Shown here piece after piece: positions 50,850-59,845 of a stretch of 64,000 nucleotides of DNA (positions are counted from its first letter, which is position 1; each line of letters opens with the position of its first letter). Under the pieces are notes generated by a model, which saw only the letters and a program-made list of their open reading frames with translations, was not told the DNA's origin and did not search any database. A program made the position numbers and the translations under genes. The DNA is taken from NCBI RefSeq assembly GCF_914484835.1, contig NZ_CAJZAR010000105.1, positions 1 to 64,000 of the forward strand. Reading direction: 5' to 3'. Origin of the DNA: Paraburkholderia tropica. GTDB taxonomy: Bacteria > Pseudomonadota > Gammaproteobacteria > Burkholderiales > Burkholderiaceae.

Positions 50850-52097
50850 TCATCGGCCAGGCGCGAAGGCCGCGCCGTCGAGCGGCAGGGTGCGGTTCGC
50901 AAGCCGGTCCGCCAGCAGTTGCGCGCTGCCGCACGCGAGCGTGAAGCCCAGCGCGCCATGCCCCGTGTTCAGCCACAGATTGCGAAACTGCGTGGCGCCG
51001 ATCAGCGGCTTGCTGTCCGGCGTGGCGGGCCGCATGCCCGTCCAGGTTTGAATCGCGCCGTAGTCGCCCGCCTCCGGGAAGGTCTCGCGCGCCTGACGCG
51101 TGAGCAGCGCGATGCGCTCGCGATCGGCGTGCGCGCTCATGCCCGTGAGATCGACCATGCCCGCAATGCGCAAGCGCTCGCCGAGCGGCGCGTAGACCAC
51201 CTTGTGATGCGCGTCCGTGACCGACACACGCGGCGCGCCGTGTTCGCGCGCGTCGGGCAGCGTGAGGCTGTAACCCTTGAGCGGATACACCGGCACGCTC
51301 ACGCCGAGCGAGGCCAGCATCGGCTGACTCTGAAAACCGAGGCACACCACGAAGGCATCGGCCTCGATCTCGCCTTGCGACGTGATCGCTGCCTGCACTA
51401 CCGATCCATTCGTACGGAGTCCAGATAATTCCGCGCCGAGCTGCAACTGCACGCCGTCGCGCTGCGCGGCACGCGCGAGATGGCGCGTGAAGCGGTCGCA
51501 ATCGCCGGCCTCCTCGCCGGGCGTATGGATGCCGCCGACGATTTCTCTGCCGATATGCGCGAGCGCCGGTTCGAGCGCAACGCAGGCCGCACCGTCGAGC
51601 GCATGCTGCTCGCAGCCGAATTGCGCCTGATAATCCGCCTGGCGACGCGCGCCCTCGAAGCCTTCACGGTCGCGATACACGACGAGCTTGCCGTTGCACA
51701 CGTAATCGAAATCGAGCGCCTCGCGCGCAACGATCTCATGCATCAAACGCTGGCTCAGCAAGCCGAGCCCGAGCAATTCCGCCGTGGTCTGCCGGCTGCG
51801 CGCACGCGTGCAGGCACGCAGAAACGCCAGACACCAGCGCCACTGATGCGGATCGAGACGCGGCACGAAACGCAGCGCGGCATCGCGCGACAACAGCCAG
51901 TGCGGCAGCTTCGGCAACACCGAGGGATCGGCGAGCGGCGCCACGTATTGATAGCTCAGCTGGCCGCCGTTGGCGTGGCTGGTCTCCTGCGCCACGTCCG
52001 CGTGACGCTCGACGAGCGTCACCTGATGTCCATCGCGAGCGAGAAAATACGCGGTCGTCACACCGATGACGCCGCCGCCCAACACGCAAATTCGCAT
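50850..52097 (-). CDS. D-amino-acid dehydrogenase, DadA-like
   Basis: A 415-residue FAD oxidoreductase of the DAO/DadA family. The dinucleotide motif VLGGGVIGVTTAYFLARDG and ETSHANGGQLSYQYVAPLADPSV near the N-terminus are DadA hallmarks. The C-terminal YGAIQTWTGMRPATPDSKPLIG and NLWLNTGHGALGFTLACGSA segments complete the FAD site. It should oxidise D-amino acids to keto acids, passing electrons to the respiratory chain. No alanine racemase (dadX) is next to it. The binding-protein gene follows on the same strand, suggesting uptake and oxidation of an amino acid together. Confidence 0.88.
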   Translation of the reverse strand: MRICVLGGGVIGVTTAYFLARDGHQVTLVERHADVAQETSHANGGQLSYQYVAPLADPSVLPKLPHWLLSRDAALRFVPRLDPHQWRWCLAFLRACTRARSRQTTAELLGLGLLSQRLMHEIVAREALDFDYVCNGKLVVYRDREGFEGARRQADYQAQFGCEQHALDGAACVALEPALAHIGREIVGGIHTPGEEAGDCDRFTRHLARAAQRDGVQLQLGAELSGLRTNGSVVQAAITSQGEIEADAFVVCLGFQSQPMLASLGVSVPVYPLKGYSLTLPDAREHGAPRVSVTDAHHKVVYAPLGERLRIAGMVDLTGMSAHADRERIALLTRQARETFPEAGDYGAIQTWTGMRPATPDSKPLIGATQFRNLWLNTGHGALGFTLACGSAQLLADRLANRTLPLDGAAFAPGR

Positions 52098-52246
52098 AGC
52101 CCGTTCGTTCCTGCCTGGTTCTCGTCTGGTGCTCGTTTAGCATCCACGGCACCAGTCTTACCAGGCAAAAAACGGAACTCAATTGCGATTTGCGCGGGGG
52201 ATATAACCTCAGGTTAAGTCCTGTGGACGGGCAACGCGGCGCGCAC

Positions 52247-53884
52247 TCACGCGAGCGCCGGCTCCGCGCCCGCGCGCAGCGCGCCGTCGGCGGCCTGTGC
52301 GTCCTGCGCGATGCGGCGCGCGCCGTGGCCCTGCGCACCGCCGAGATTGAACACGGCCACCGCCTCGCGCAGCGTGTTGGCCTGCGCTTCGAGCGACTGC
52401 GCCGCGGCCGCCGCTTCTTCCACGAGCGCCGCGTTGCGCTGCGTGACCTCGTCGATCTGCGCGACGGCGCGGTTCACCTGCTCGATGCCGTCGCTCTGCT
52501 CGTGCGTCGCGGCCTCGATCTCGCTCATGATGCTGCTCACGCGCGCAACGGCGTCGCGCGCCGCGCCCATCGTGTGACGCGCCTCGTCGACGAGACGCGC
52601 ACCCGCGCCCACCGTCGCGACCGACGCCGTGATCAGCTCCTTGATCTCCTTGGCCGCCGTGCCCGAGCGCTGCGCAAGGCTGCGCACTTCGGCGGCCACC
52701 ACCGCGAAGCCTCGCCCTTCCTCGCCCGCGCGCGCGGCCTCGACCGCCGCGTTCAGCGCAAGGATGTTGGTCTGGAACGCGATGCCTTCGATGATGCCGG
52801 TGATCTCCTCGACCTTGCGCGACGACGACGAGATATCGTTCATCGTCTCGTTCACGCGCGCGACCACGTCGGCGCCGCGCGACACGGTGTCGAGCGCGCC
52901 TTGCGCGAGCCCGCTCGCCTCCTTGGCCGCCGTGGTGTTCTGGCGCACCGCCGACGACAATTCCTCCAGGCTCGCCGCCGTCTCCTCCAGCGCGGCCGCT
53001 TGCTGCGAAGTGCGGCTCGACAGATCGGCGTTGCCCGAAGCGATCTGGTCCGCGCCCAGCGTGATTTCGTGCGTGCTGCCGCGCACCCGCGCGACCGTGC
53101 CGATCAAACCTTCGCGCATCTGCGCGAGCGCGCCGAGCAACTGGCCCATTTCGTTGCTGGAGCGCACGCGCACGTCCACGGTCAGGTCGCCCGCCGCGAT
53201 GCGCTGAAAGTGGCGAATCGCCTGATCGACGGGCTTCACGACGGCCGCCGCGAGCCCCTTGCGCGCGACGAGACCAAGCACGATGCCGATCACGCCGATC
53301 GCACCGAACACGATGATCGACATCTGAAAGCGCGTGGCGGCGACTTCGCCGTCGCGCTGCTCGCGAGCGGTCTGCCATTGTTCGAGCGCGTCGATGGCCT
53401 TCGCGTAGATGGCGTAATAACGGTCAGCGGTCTCGCCCTGAATCGTGCGGAAGGTGTTGAAGTCGTTATCGACGAGCGCCTTGTATTCGGGTTCGAGCGC
53501 CTGCTCGACGAGCGCCGCGCGCGCCTGCGCGACGGCCTTGGCGAGCCGCGCTTCTTCATCGTCGGTGAAGGGACCGGCGCTGTAGCTCGCGAAATCCTTG
53601 CTCGAATCGACGAGCACCTTGTGCGCCTGTTCGAGCAGCCCTTCCGTGGATTTGCCGACGCTGAACAGCGTCTCGTAGCCGCCGAGCGCGAGCCGCACCT
53701 GCAAAAGCCGCTCGGAACTCGTCTTGAGCGCGGCGAGCGACTGGGCGCTGCGCTGCGTATCGACGAGGCTCTCGTTGGTCAGCTTGAGCGCCCCGTACGC
53801 CACGCCGATCACTACCAGCAGAAAGGCAACGAATAGGCTGATGACGAGGGTAAGCCCTCCGCGAATCGTGATATTCCTGAGCAT
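52247..53884 (-). CDS. Methyl-accepting chemotaxis protein
   Basis: A 545-residue inner-membrane chemoreceptor. It has a membrane segment at about 11-32, a periplasmic four-helix domain of about 150 residues, a second membrane segment near 192-212, HAMP, and the signalling domain with GIIEGIAFQTNILALNAAVEAARAG. The C-terminus (RAGAEPALA) has no NWETF-type methyltransferase tether. Its periplasmic domain differs from that of the receptor at 10845-12473, so it senses something else. The gene lies just upstream of the DadA-like gene on the same strand, with a 150-base gap; an amino-acid ligand is a guess from that neighbourhood. ATG 53884 has AGGAG upstream. Confidence 0.92.
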   Translation of the reverse strand: MLRNITIRGGLTLVISLFVAFLLVVIGVAYGALKLTNESLVDTQRSAQSLAALKTSSERLLQVRLALGGYETLFSVGKSTEGLLEQAHKVLVDSSKDFASYSAGPFTDDEEARLAKAVAQARAALVEQALEPEYKALVDNDFNTFRTIQGETADRYYAIYAKAIDALEQWQTAREQRDGEVAATRFQMSIIVFGAIGVIGIVLGLVARKGLAAAVVKPVDQAIRHFQRIAAGDLTVDVRVRSSNEMGQLLGALAQMREGLIGTVARVRGSTHEITLGADQIASGNADLSSRTSQQAAALEETAASLEELSSAVRQNTTAAKEASGLAQGALDTVSRGADVVARVNETMNDISSSSRKVEEITGIIEGIAFQTNILALNAAVEAARAGEEGRGFAVVAAEVRSLAQRSGTAAKEIKELITASVATVGAGARLVDEARHTMGAARDAVARVSSIMSEIEAATHEQSDGIEQVNRAVAQIDEVTQRNAALVEEAAAAAQSLEAQANTLREAVAVFNLGGAQGHGARRIAQDAQAADGALRAGAEPALA

Positions 53885-54160
53885 CTGGTCGGTCTCCTGG
53901 ATTTTTTATCGCGGCATGCAGCCGCCCGCGCAATCTCGCGCTTCGCAGGGACTAACGGCAGACTCAGCGCGACGGCGCATAGGGGATATCCATGAGATCG
54001 CCCTCAATGTGTCGCGCTATTTGGGATTGATTGTGCTTTTCGCTTTTTATTTATTCTCGAAGCATCGCAGCCGATAATGCGGGCAATACTTGAGTCGCGG
54101 CACGGTATTCATTTTCATTCCCACATTGCCTTTTACCGCACCGGCTTTTTGCACACGTCT

Positions 54161-55069
54161 TCAACTCCCCGGATCCAGCAAATTCGACGAGAAGTCGCAC
54201 GACTGCGCCGCCAGCCGCGCCACGGCGGCGCTCAGTGAATGCGACTGCTCCGCGCGATGCATGGCGACGTATTTCACCGGCGGCAATGCCGGCCGCGTCG
54301 GCACCACCACAAGCGCGCGCCGCTTGAGCATGCGCGCGAGACACGCCTCAGGCAGATAACTCACCCCGAGCCCCGAAAGTGTGAGGCCGACTTGCGCAAT
54401 GAGGCTATTGCTCGCCAGCACTTTCTGCAAGACCACGCCTTGCTCCGCCAGAAATCGGCTGTACACATAGCCGGTCCCCGACAATCCGCCTTGCAGAATT
54501 AGCGGAAACTTCGCGATGTCCGCAAGCGGAATGGCGCGCTTGCCCGGCGCGAGACTCGCCGCGCACATCCACGCGTTCTGCACCTGCCCCACGAGCGTCG
54601 ACGCATACGGCTCGACCTCGTGCGTCTGCGGCACGATGATGACGTCCACCGTCGCCGCCGCCAGCCGCTCGCGCAATGTCGCGTTGAGATCGACCTCCGC
54701 TTCGACCTGCACCTTCGGGTATTCGGCCTGAATCGCCGCGATCAAGCGCGGTAGCCAGGTCAGCGCCGTGAGTTCCGTCACGCCGATGCGAATCTGCCGA
54801 ACCAGCGTCTCCTTCGAACTCATGCGCTCGACGAGCTGATCGCGCCGCTCCAGCAATTCCCTCGCGTGCTCGAAGAATTCCGTGCCCTTTTCCGTGAGAC
54901 GCGCGCTACGGTTCGCGCGGTCGAAGACCGCCACATCGAATGCGCGCTCCAGTTCCTGCACGCGTTTCGATATCGCCGATTGCGTGGTGTTCAGCCGCGT
55001 GGCCGCAGCCTCGAACGAGCCGAGCTGAACGATCCAGTACAAGGCTTCCATCTGTTTGAACGTCAGCAT
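54161..55069 (-). CDS. LysR-family transcriptional regulator
   Basis: A 302-residue LysR-type regulator. The N-terminal helix-turn-helix is FKQMEALYWIVQLGSFEAAATRLNTTQSAISKRVQELER, and the effector-binding fold follows from about 90. It is divergent from the symporter and class V enzyme genes, with 146 bases between start codons, and probably controls them. The control region has an AAAAGCGAT/ATCGCTTTT inverted repeat. The inducer is unknown; the symporter points to an amino acid or dicarboxylate. Confidence 0.9.
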   Translation of the reverse strand: MLTFKQMEALYWIVQLGSFEAAATRLNTTQSAISKRVQELERAFDVAVFDRANRSARLTEKGTEFFEHARELLERRDQLVERMSSKETLVRQIRIGVTELTALTWLPRLIAAIQAEYPKVQVEAEVDLNATLRERLAAATVDVIIVPQTHEVEPYASTLVGQVQNAWMCAASLAPGKRAIPLADIAKFPLILQGGLSGTGYVYSRFLAEQGVVLQKVLASNSLIAQVGLTLSGLGVSYLPEACLARMLKRRALVVVPTRPALPPVKYVAMHRAEQSHSLSAAVARLAAQSCDFSSNLLDPGS

Positions 55070-55089
55070 GGCCCGAATTTCACATCACT

Positions 55090-55125
55090 AAAAGCGATAG
55101 TTTCTCATAGAAAAAAATCGCTTTT
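55090..55125. promoter_or_regulatory. Inverted repeat in the LysR/symporter control region
   Basis: AAAAGCGAT (55090-55098) and ATCGCTTTT (55117-55125) form a perfect 9-bp inverted repeat with an 18-base AT-rich centre, 20 bases upstream of the lysR start. Its position fits a regulator site. Confidence 0.5.
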
Positions 55126-55215
55126 TTAGTTCATTTTGGCTGGTTACTTTTCCCTCAACGAGTCCCGAACGAGGCTCGGTTTATCCCTATCCATCGATAC
55201 GTGTCTGGAGAACGC

Positions 55216-56541
55216 ATGGAATCCGTCATGGAAGCACCCCAAGCCGAGCGCGCGGCGCGCAAGCCGCGCGTCGGACTCGCGTGGCAAATCGTTATCGGGC
55301 TCGTTATCGGCATCGCGGTGGGGCTCGTGCTCAACCGTTTTCCCGAATCGCGCGAATCCGTCATCAACGGCTTTCTGCAACCGGCCGGCGATATCTTTAT
55401 CCGTCTGATCAAAATGGTCGTGGTGCCGATCGTCTTCACGAGCATGGTGATGGGCATTGCGGGCGTGGGCGACGGGCGCTCGCTCGGTCGTATCGGCTTC
55501 AAAACGCTGCTCTATTTCGAAATCGTCACGACTATCGCGATCGTGATGGGCCTCGTGCTCGGCAACGTGCTGCATCCGGGTCTCGGCACCGATCTTTCGC
55601 AGCTCGGCCACACCGATATCTCGCGCTATCAGCAGACCACGCAGCAAACCCAGGGCCATCACGGCTTCATGGCGCTGTTGCTGAGTATCATTCCCGACAA
55701 CATCGTCATGGCGATGGGACGCGGCGATCTGCTGCCGGTGATTTTCTTTTCCGTGCTGTTCGGTCTCGGCCTGCAATCCGTACCCGCCGAATATCGCCAG
55801 CCCGTGCTCGCGACCTTCAAAGGCATCAGCGATGCGATGTTCAAGGTCACCGGCATGGTGATGCGTTACGCGCCGTTCGGCGTGTGCGCGTTGATTGCCG
55901 TAACGGTCGCGAGTTTCGGTTTCGGTTCACTGTTGCCGCTCATTAAACTCGTCGCGGTGACTTATCTCGCGATCATTCTGTTTGCGGTGTTCGTGCTCGG
56001 CATTGCGGCGCGGCTGTTTGGCTTCAATATCTTCACGCTGCTGCGTGTCATCAAGGACGAATTGATCATTGCATTTTCCACCTGCAGTTCGGCGACGGTC
56101 CTGCCGCAACTGATGAAAAAGATGGAGGACTTCGGCGTGCCGAAAAGCATCACGACGTTCGTGGTGCCCACGGGTTACACGTTCAATCTCGATGGCGCCT
56201 CGATTTATCTCGGCATCGGCACGCTATTCGTCGCGCAGCTTTATGGCGTGCATCTCGGCCTTCAAGAACAGATCGTGCTCGTGCTGACGATGGTGATCAC
56301 ATCGAAAGGCGCGGCAGGCGTGCCCGGCTTCATGTTCGTGATCTTGCTGACGACGCTTGCGAGCGCCGGACTGCCGCTCGAAGGGCTCGCGTTTATTGCG
56401 GGCGTCGACCGGATCATGGATATGGGACGCACGGCGCTGAACGTGGTCGGCAATGCGCTCGCTCCGCTCATCATCGCCAAATGGGAAGGCCAGTACGACG
56501 CGGAAAAGGGCAAGGCCTATATCGCGTCGCTGGACGCGTGA
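55216..56541 (+). CDS. Dicarboxylate/amino-acid:cation symporter (DAACS)
   Basis: A 441-residue transporter of the GltP/DctA fold with eight membrane segments and two re-entrant loops. The first loop is STCSSATVLPQLMKKM (the serine-rich hairpin), and the substrate and cation site follows as PTGYTFNLDGASIYLGIGTLF. ITSKGAAGVPGFMFVIL and GVDRIMDMGRTALNVVGNAL complete it. It imports glutamate, aspartate or a C4-dicarboxylate with protons or sodium. ATG 55216 is chosen since GGAG lies 5 bases upstream; the GTG at 55201 is less likely. A class V PLP enzyme follows after 35 bases, so the two form an operon. Confidence 0.92.
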   Translation: MESVMEAPQAERAARKPRVGLAWQIVIGLVIGIAVGLVLNRFPESRESVINGFLQPAGDIFIRLIKMVVVPIVFTSMVMGIAGVGDGRSLGRIGFKTLLYFEIVTTIAIVMGLVLGNVLHPGLGTDLSQLGHTDISRYQQTTQQTQGHHGFMALLLSIIPDNIVMAMGRGDLLPVIFFSVLFGLGLQSVPAEYRQPVLATFKGISDAMFKVTGMVMRYAPFGVCALIAVTVASFGFGSLLPLIKLVAVTYLAIILFAVFVLGIAARLFGFNIFTLLRVIKDELIIAFSTCSSATVLPQLMKKMEDFGVPKSITTFVVPTGYTFNLDGASIYLGIGTLFVAQLYGVHLGLQEQIVLVLTMVITSKGAAGVPGFMFVILLTTLASAGLPLEGLAFIAGVDRIMDMGRTALNVVGNALAPLIIAKWEGQYDAEKGKAYIASLDA

Positions 56542-56576
56542 AATTCGAAATAGCAGATTAGTCAGGAACAGCAATC

Positions 56577-57887
56577 ATGGAACGAGGAGCAAATGAGATG
56601 AGCCGTATTCGCGGGCAGTTGTTTTCCGATTCGATCATGGAGGAAATCAAGCGCCGCTTTCATTTTGTCGATCACGATATCGACGGCCGTGCGCGTCTCT
56701 TCTTCGATAATGCCGGCGGTTCATTCCGTTTGAAATCGGCGCTGGAAGCCTTCGCCCAGGTCGATGCATTGCCCGATTGTCCCGAGCGCATTCACGAACG
56801 CGCGCTCGTGTTGCAGGACATTCAAACGCGCGGTGAAGACGACGTGCGCCGTATTCTTAACGCACGCAACGGCAGCGTGTATCTTTCGCTGACCGCATCG
56901 GTGGCGATGTTCGAGATGGTGCGCGCCGTCATGGAGAACGTGCCGGGCACGAACGCCGTGACGACCATACTCGAACATCCGTCGTCCTTCGATGCGATGA
57001 CGATGTACTGCGAGCGCACCGGCAAAACGCTGCGCGTCGCGCCCAGCAATGCCGAAACCGGCGGCGTCGATGTCGATGCCATCGTCTCGCTCATCGACGA
57101 CGATACCGCGCTACTGAGCGTGATGTATGCCTCGAATATTTCGGGCGCGAAGCTGGATATCGCCGCGATCGTCGAACGTGCGCGTGCGCGCAAGCCCGAT
57201 CTCTTCATCATCGTCGACGCGGTTCAGCATGCGCCGCACGCGGTCATCGACCTGCAAAAAACGCCCGTGGACGGCATCAACTTCGCGCCGTACAAGTTCT
57301 TCGGCTGCCGCGGCGCGGGCGTGACATGGCTCTCGGAACGGCTCGCGACGCTTCCGCATCATCGGCTCGCCGCCAAGGAAAACGGCGTCTGGGAACTCGG
57401 CAGCCCCGCGCCCGCGCAGTTCGCCGTGGTGAGCGCAATCGTCGATTACGTGACGTGGATCGGCGCGCAATTCAGCGACGCCGACGACCGGCGCGAGTTG
57501 TTCGTGCAAGGCATGCAGCGCATCGAAATGCACGAGCGCGCCCTGCTTGCCTTGTTGCTCGAAGGCGTGGGCGAGCAGCGCGGGCTGCGCGCCATCGAAG
57601 GCGTCAGCGTGTTCTGGGATCACGACGACCTCACGCGCCGCGATCTGATTGCGGGCATCGGCTTCGATCATCTCGATCCGACCGCCGCCGTGCGCGCGTA
57701 TGAAGAACGCGGCGTGATCGTCTACGAGCGGATCGCAACGAGCCTCTATTCCGGGCGCATGTTGAAGTCGTTCAAGCTCGACGGCGCGGTGCGCATCTCG
57801 CCGTTGCATTGCCACGCGCCGAGCGATATTGCGAATTTTTTGGCCGTAACGGAAGCGATTGCGCGCGAGAACCGGCTTGAGGGATAA
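56577..57887 (+). CDS. Class V aminotransferase-fold PLP enzyme
   Basis: A 436-residue fold-type I PLP enzyme of the class V group, which includes cysteine desulfurases, isopenicillin-N epimerase-like proteins and some lyases. The PLP lysine is K240 in FAPYKFFGCRGAG, and D214 and Q217 in VDAVQHAPH hold the cofactor ring. RLFFDNAGGSFRLKSA near the start is typical of the family. The reaction is not deducible: transamination, racemisation and beta-elimination all fit. It is co-transcribed with the symporter, so its substrate is probably what that carrier imports. MSRIRG at 56598, with AGGAG 8 bases upstream, is an equally good start. Confidence 0.82.
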   Translation: MERGANEMSRIRGQLFSDSIMEEIKRRFHFVDHDIDGRARLFFDNAGGSFRLKSALEAFAQVDALPDCPERIHERALVLQDIQTRGEDDVRRILNARNGSVYLSLTASVAMFEMVRAVMENVPGTNAVTTILEHPSSFDAMTMYCERTGKTLRVAPSNAETGGVDVDAIVSLIDDDTALLSVMYASNISGAKLDIAAIVERARARKPDLFIIVDAVQHAPHAVIDLQKTPVDGINFAPYKFFGCRGAGVTWLSERLATLPHHRLAAKENGVWELGSPAPAQFAVVSAIVDYVTWIGAQFSDADDRRELFVQGMQRIEMHERALLALLLEGVGEQRGLRAIEGVSVFWDHDDLTRRDLIAGIGFDHLDPTAAVRAYEERGVIVYERIATSLYSGRMLKSFKLDGAVRISPLHCHAPSDIANFLAVTEAIARENRLEG

Positions 57888-57910
57888 CCCCGCGTTGTAA
57901 TCGCATTGCT

Positions 57911-57950
57911 GATGCGCCGGCGCAGAGAACTCCTCCGCGCCGGCGTCATC
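57911..57950. terminator. Hairpin between PLP-enzyme and HPP genes
   Basis: GATG-CGCCGGCGC (57911-57923) pairs with GCGCCGGCG-CATC (57937-57950) with one bulged T. It lies between convergent genes; no T-run is evident. Confidence 0.6.
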
Positions 57951-57964
57951 ACGAACTTCACGCA

Positions 57965-58477
57965 TCACTTCGCCCGATGCGGCCACGCCCCGCGCCGGAC
58001 GACCGACCAGTAAATCCAGCCGATCACAACCAGCATCACAGCGCCTAACATCGTTGGGAGTACCAGGAAAGACCAGCCCGGTTGCGCGGCGAAGATAATG
58101 ACCGGATTGCTTCCGGCGGGCGGATGAACCGTTCGCGTCAGCATCATCAACATCAGCGCGCAAGCAGCGGCGATCGCCATCGGCATCGTGCCGGGTCCGA
58201 ACAGATGCAGACAAAGCAGGCCCGTCAGCGAAGTCAGAACATGTCCTCCAATGATGTTTCGCGGCTGCGAAAACGGGCTGGACGGAAAGCCAAACAGCAG
58301 CACGCAGGTCGCCCCGAATGAACCGAGAATCCACGGTTCCGAGGTCTCTTGCGCCAACACGCCCACGAGCGCCAACGCAACGAATGCGCCCAGGCCGGCA
58401 AGCAGCATGCCGCCCGCCTGGGTGCGCCACGTCGAGGCTCCGTTGGCGCTCGCGGATGCGGCGGACGGAGTCGTCAT
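57965..58477 (-). CDS. HPP family membrane protein
   Basis: A 170-residue integral membrane protein with four to five hydrophobic segments. It has the HPP signature TRTVHPPAGSNP and the paired FGATCVLLFGFPSSPFSQPRN segment. HPP proteins are linked to nitrite or anion transport in plants and cyanobacteria, but bacterial roles are mostly unassigned. It starts 6 bases after the formate dehydrogenase stop on the same strand, so the two are very likely co-transcribed, which suggests a role in formate or anion movement. That link is inference. Confidence 0.85.
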   Translation of the reverse strand: MTTPSAASASANGASTWRTQAGGMLLAGLGAFVALALVGVLAQETSEPWILGSFGATCVLLFGFPSSPFSQPRNIIGGHVLTSLTGLLCLHLFGPGTMPMAIAAACALMLMMLTRTVHPPAGSNPVIIFAAQPGWSFLVLPTMLGAVMLVVIGWIYWSVVRRGAWPHRAK

Positions 58478-58483
58478 CGGCGA

Positions 58484-59686
58484 TCAGGCCACCTTGAAGC
58501 GGGCCGCTTCTTCCGAGCCCTTCGTCGCGTTGCCCGCGCTGTACGAGTGCGCGCCCACACCGGCAAGCTTGCCGCCTTGCACGATCAGATATTCATCGCG
58601 AATCGGACGGCCCTCGAAATAGCATTCGAGAATTTCGCGCGTGCCCGCCGCGTAGCGCGCCTGCGCGGAAAGGCTGGTGCCGGAGATATGCGGCGTCATG
58701 CCCTGATTCGGCATGCTGCGCCACGGATGATCGGCCGGCGCGGGCTGCGGGAACCACACGTCGCCGCCATAGCCCGCCAGCTGGCCGCTTTTCAGCGCGT
58801 CGACAATCGCGTCGCGATCGCAGAGCTTGCCGCGCGCCGTGTTGATCAGATACGCGCCGCGCTTGAAATGCTTCAGCGTCTGCGCATTGATCATGTGCTC
58901 GGTTTCGGGATGCAGCGGGCAATTCAGCGTGACCACGTCGCACACACGCGTGAGGCTTTCGAGGCTCGTGTGATGCGTGAGATTGAGTTCCTTCTCCACC
59001 GACTCCGGCAGACGGTGACGATCGAGATAATGCAGCTTCATGTCGAACGGCTTGAGCAGACGCAGCACGCGCAAACCGATGCGGCCCGCCGCCACCGTGC
59101 CCACGTGCATGCCCTCGATATCGTACGAGCGCTCGACGCAATCGGCGATATTCCAGCCGCCGTTATTGGCCCAGTTATGCGAGGGAATATAGTTGCGCAC
59201 GAGCGCGAGCGTCGTCATCACCACGTGCTCAGCCACGCTATTGCTGTTGCAATAGGTGACTTCCGCCACGGTGATGCCGCGATCCATCGCGGCCTGCAAA
59301 TCGGTGTGATCCGAACCGATGCCGGCGGTGACGATCATCTTGAGCTTCTTCGCCTTCGCGATGCGCTCGGCCGTCATATAGGCCGGCCAGAACGGCTGCG
59401 AGATCACGATTTCGGCGTCGTGCAGTTCGCGGTCGAGCACGCTGTCCGCGCCGTCCTTGCTCGACGTCACCACGAGTTGATGATCGTGCGATTCCAGATA
59501 TTGGCGCAGGCCCAGTTCGCCCGACACGCAACCGAGCAAATGGCCCGGCGTGAAGTCGATGGCGCGCGGCGTCGGCGTGGTTTGTCCGTCGGGATAGCGC
59601 GTGATTTCAGGAAGCGAGTCGCGCGCGTATTGCTTCGGCATACCGTTGACCGGATCGTCGTAAAGCACACAAACAATTTTTGCCAC
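58484..59686 (-). CDS. fdh: NAD-dependent formate dehydrogenase
   Basis: A 400-residue metal-free formate dehydrogenase of the D-2-hydroxyacid dehydrogenase fold, closely resembling the Pseudomonas sp. 101 enzyme: VCVLYDDPVNGMPKQYARD at the start, ISQPFWPAYMTAERIAKA, TAGIGSDHTDLQAAMDRG, GTVAAGRIGLRVLRLL and FPQPAPADHPWRSMPNQGMT. The catalytic histidine is in TPHISGTSLS. It oxidises formate to CO2 with NAD in the cytoplasm. The start is GTG 59686, since GGAG is 8 bases upstream and it gives the usual 400 residues. A LysR gene lies immediately upstream and the HPP gene follows after 6 bases. Confidence 0.95.
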   Translation of the reverse strand: MAKIVCVLYDDPVNGMPKQYARDSLPEITRYPDGQTTPTPRAIDFTPGHLLGCVSGELGLRQYLESHDHQLVVTSSKDGADSVLDRELHDAEIVISQPFWPAYMTAERIAKAKKLKMIVTAGIGSDHTDLQAAMDRGITVAEVTYCNSNSVAEHVVMTTLALVRNYIPSHNWANNGGWNIADCVERSYDIEGMHVGTVAAGRIGLRVLRLLKPFDMKLHYLDRHRLPESVEKELNLTHHTSLESLTRVCDVVTLNCPLHPETEHMINAQTLKHFKRGAYLINTARGKLCDRDAIVDALKSGQLAGYGGDVWFPQPAPADHPWRSMPNQGMTPHISGTSLSAQARYAAGTREILECYFEGRPIRDEYLIVQGGKLAGVGAHSYSAGNATKGSEEAARFKVA

Positions 59687-59826
59687 GATGTTGTCTCCAC
59701 TCTGAGGGGCGAGAATCCGGTGGCCCTTGGCGCCGCCGGCTGTACGACCGCGCTGCATGCGATCGATCGACGGTCAGAGTGTCGACGAGAAGCTCGATAG
59801 CGATCCAATTCTTTCGATGTATGAGC

Positions 59827-59845
59827 TGATAAGCGAGACTTATCA
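59827..59845. promoter_or_regulatory. LysR-type box upstream of fdh
   Basis: TGATAAGCGAGACTTATCA is a perfect 7-5-7 palindrome that contains ATAA-N7-TTAT, the T-N11-A pattern of LysR-type recognition sites. It overlaps the stop codon of the lysR gene and is centred about 150 bases before the fdh start codon. Confidence 0.65.
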
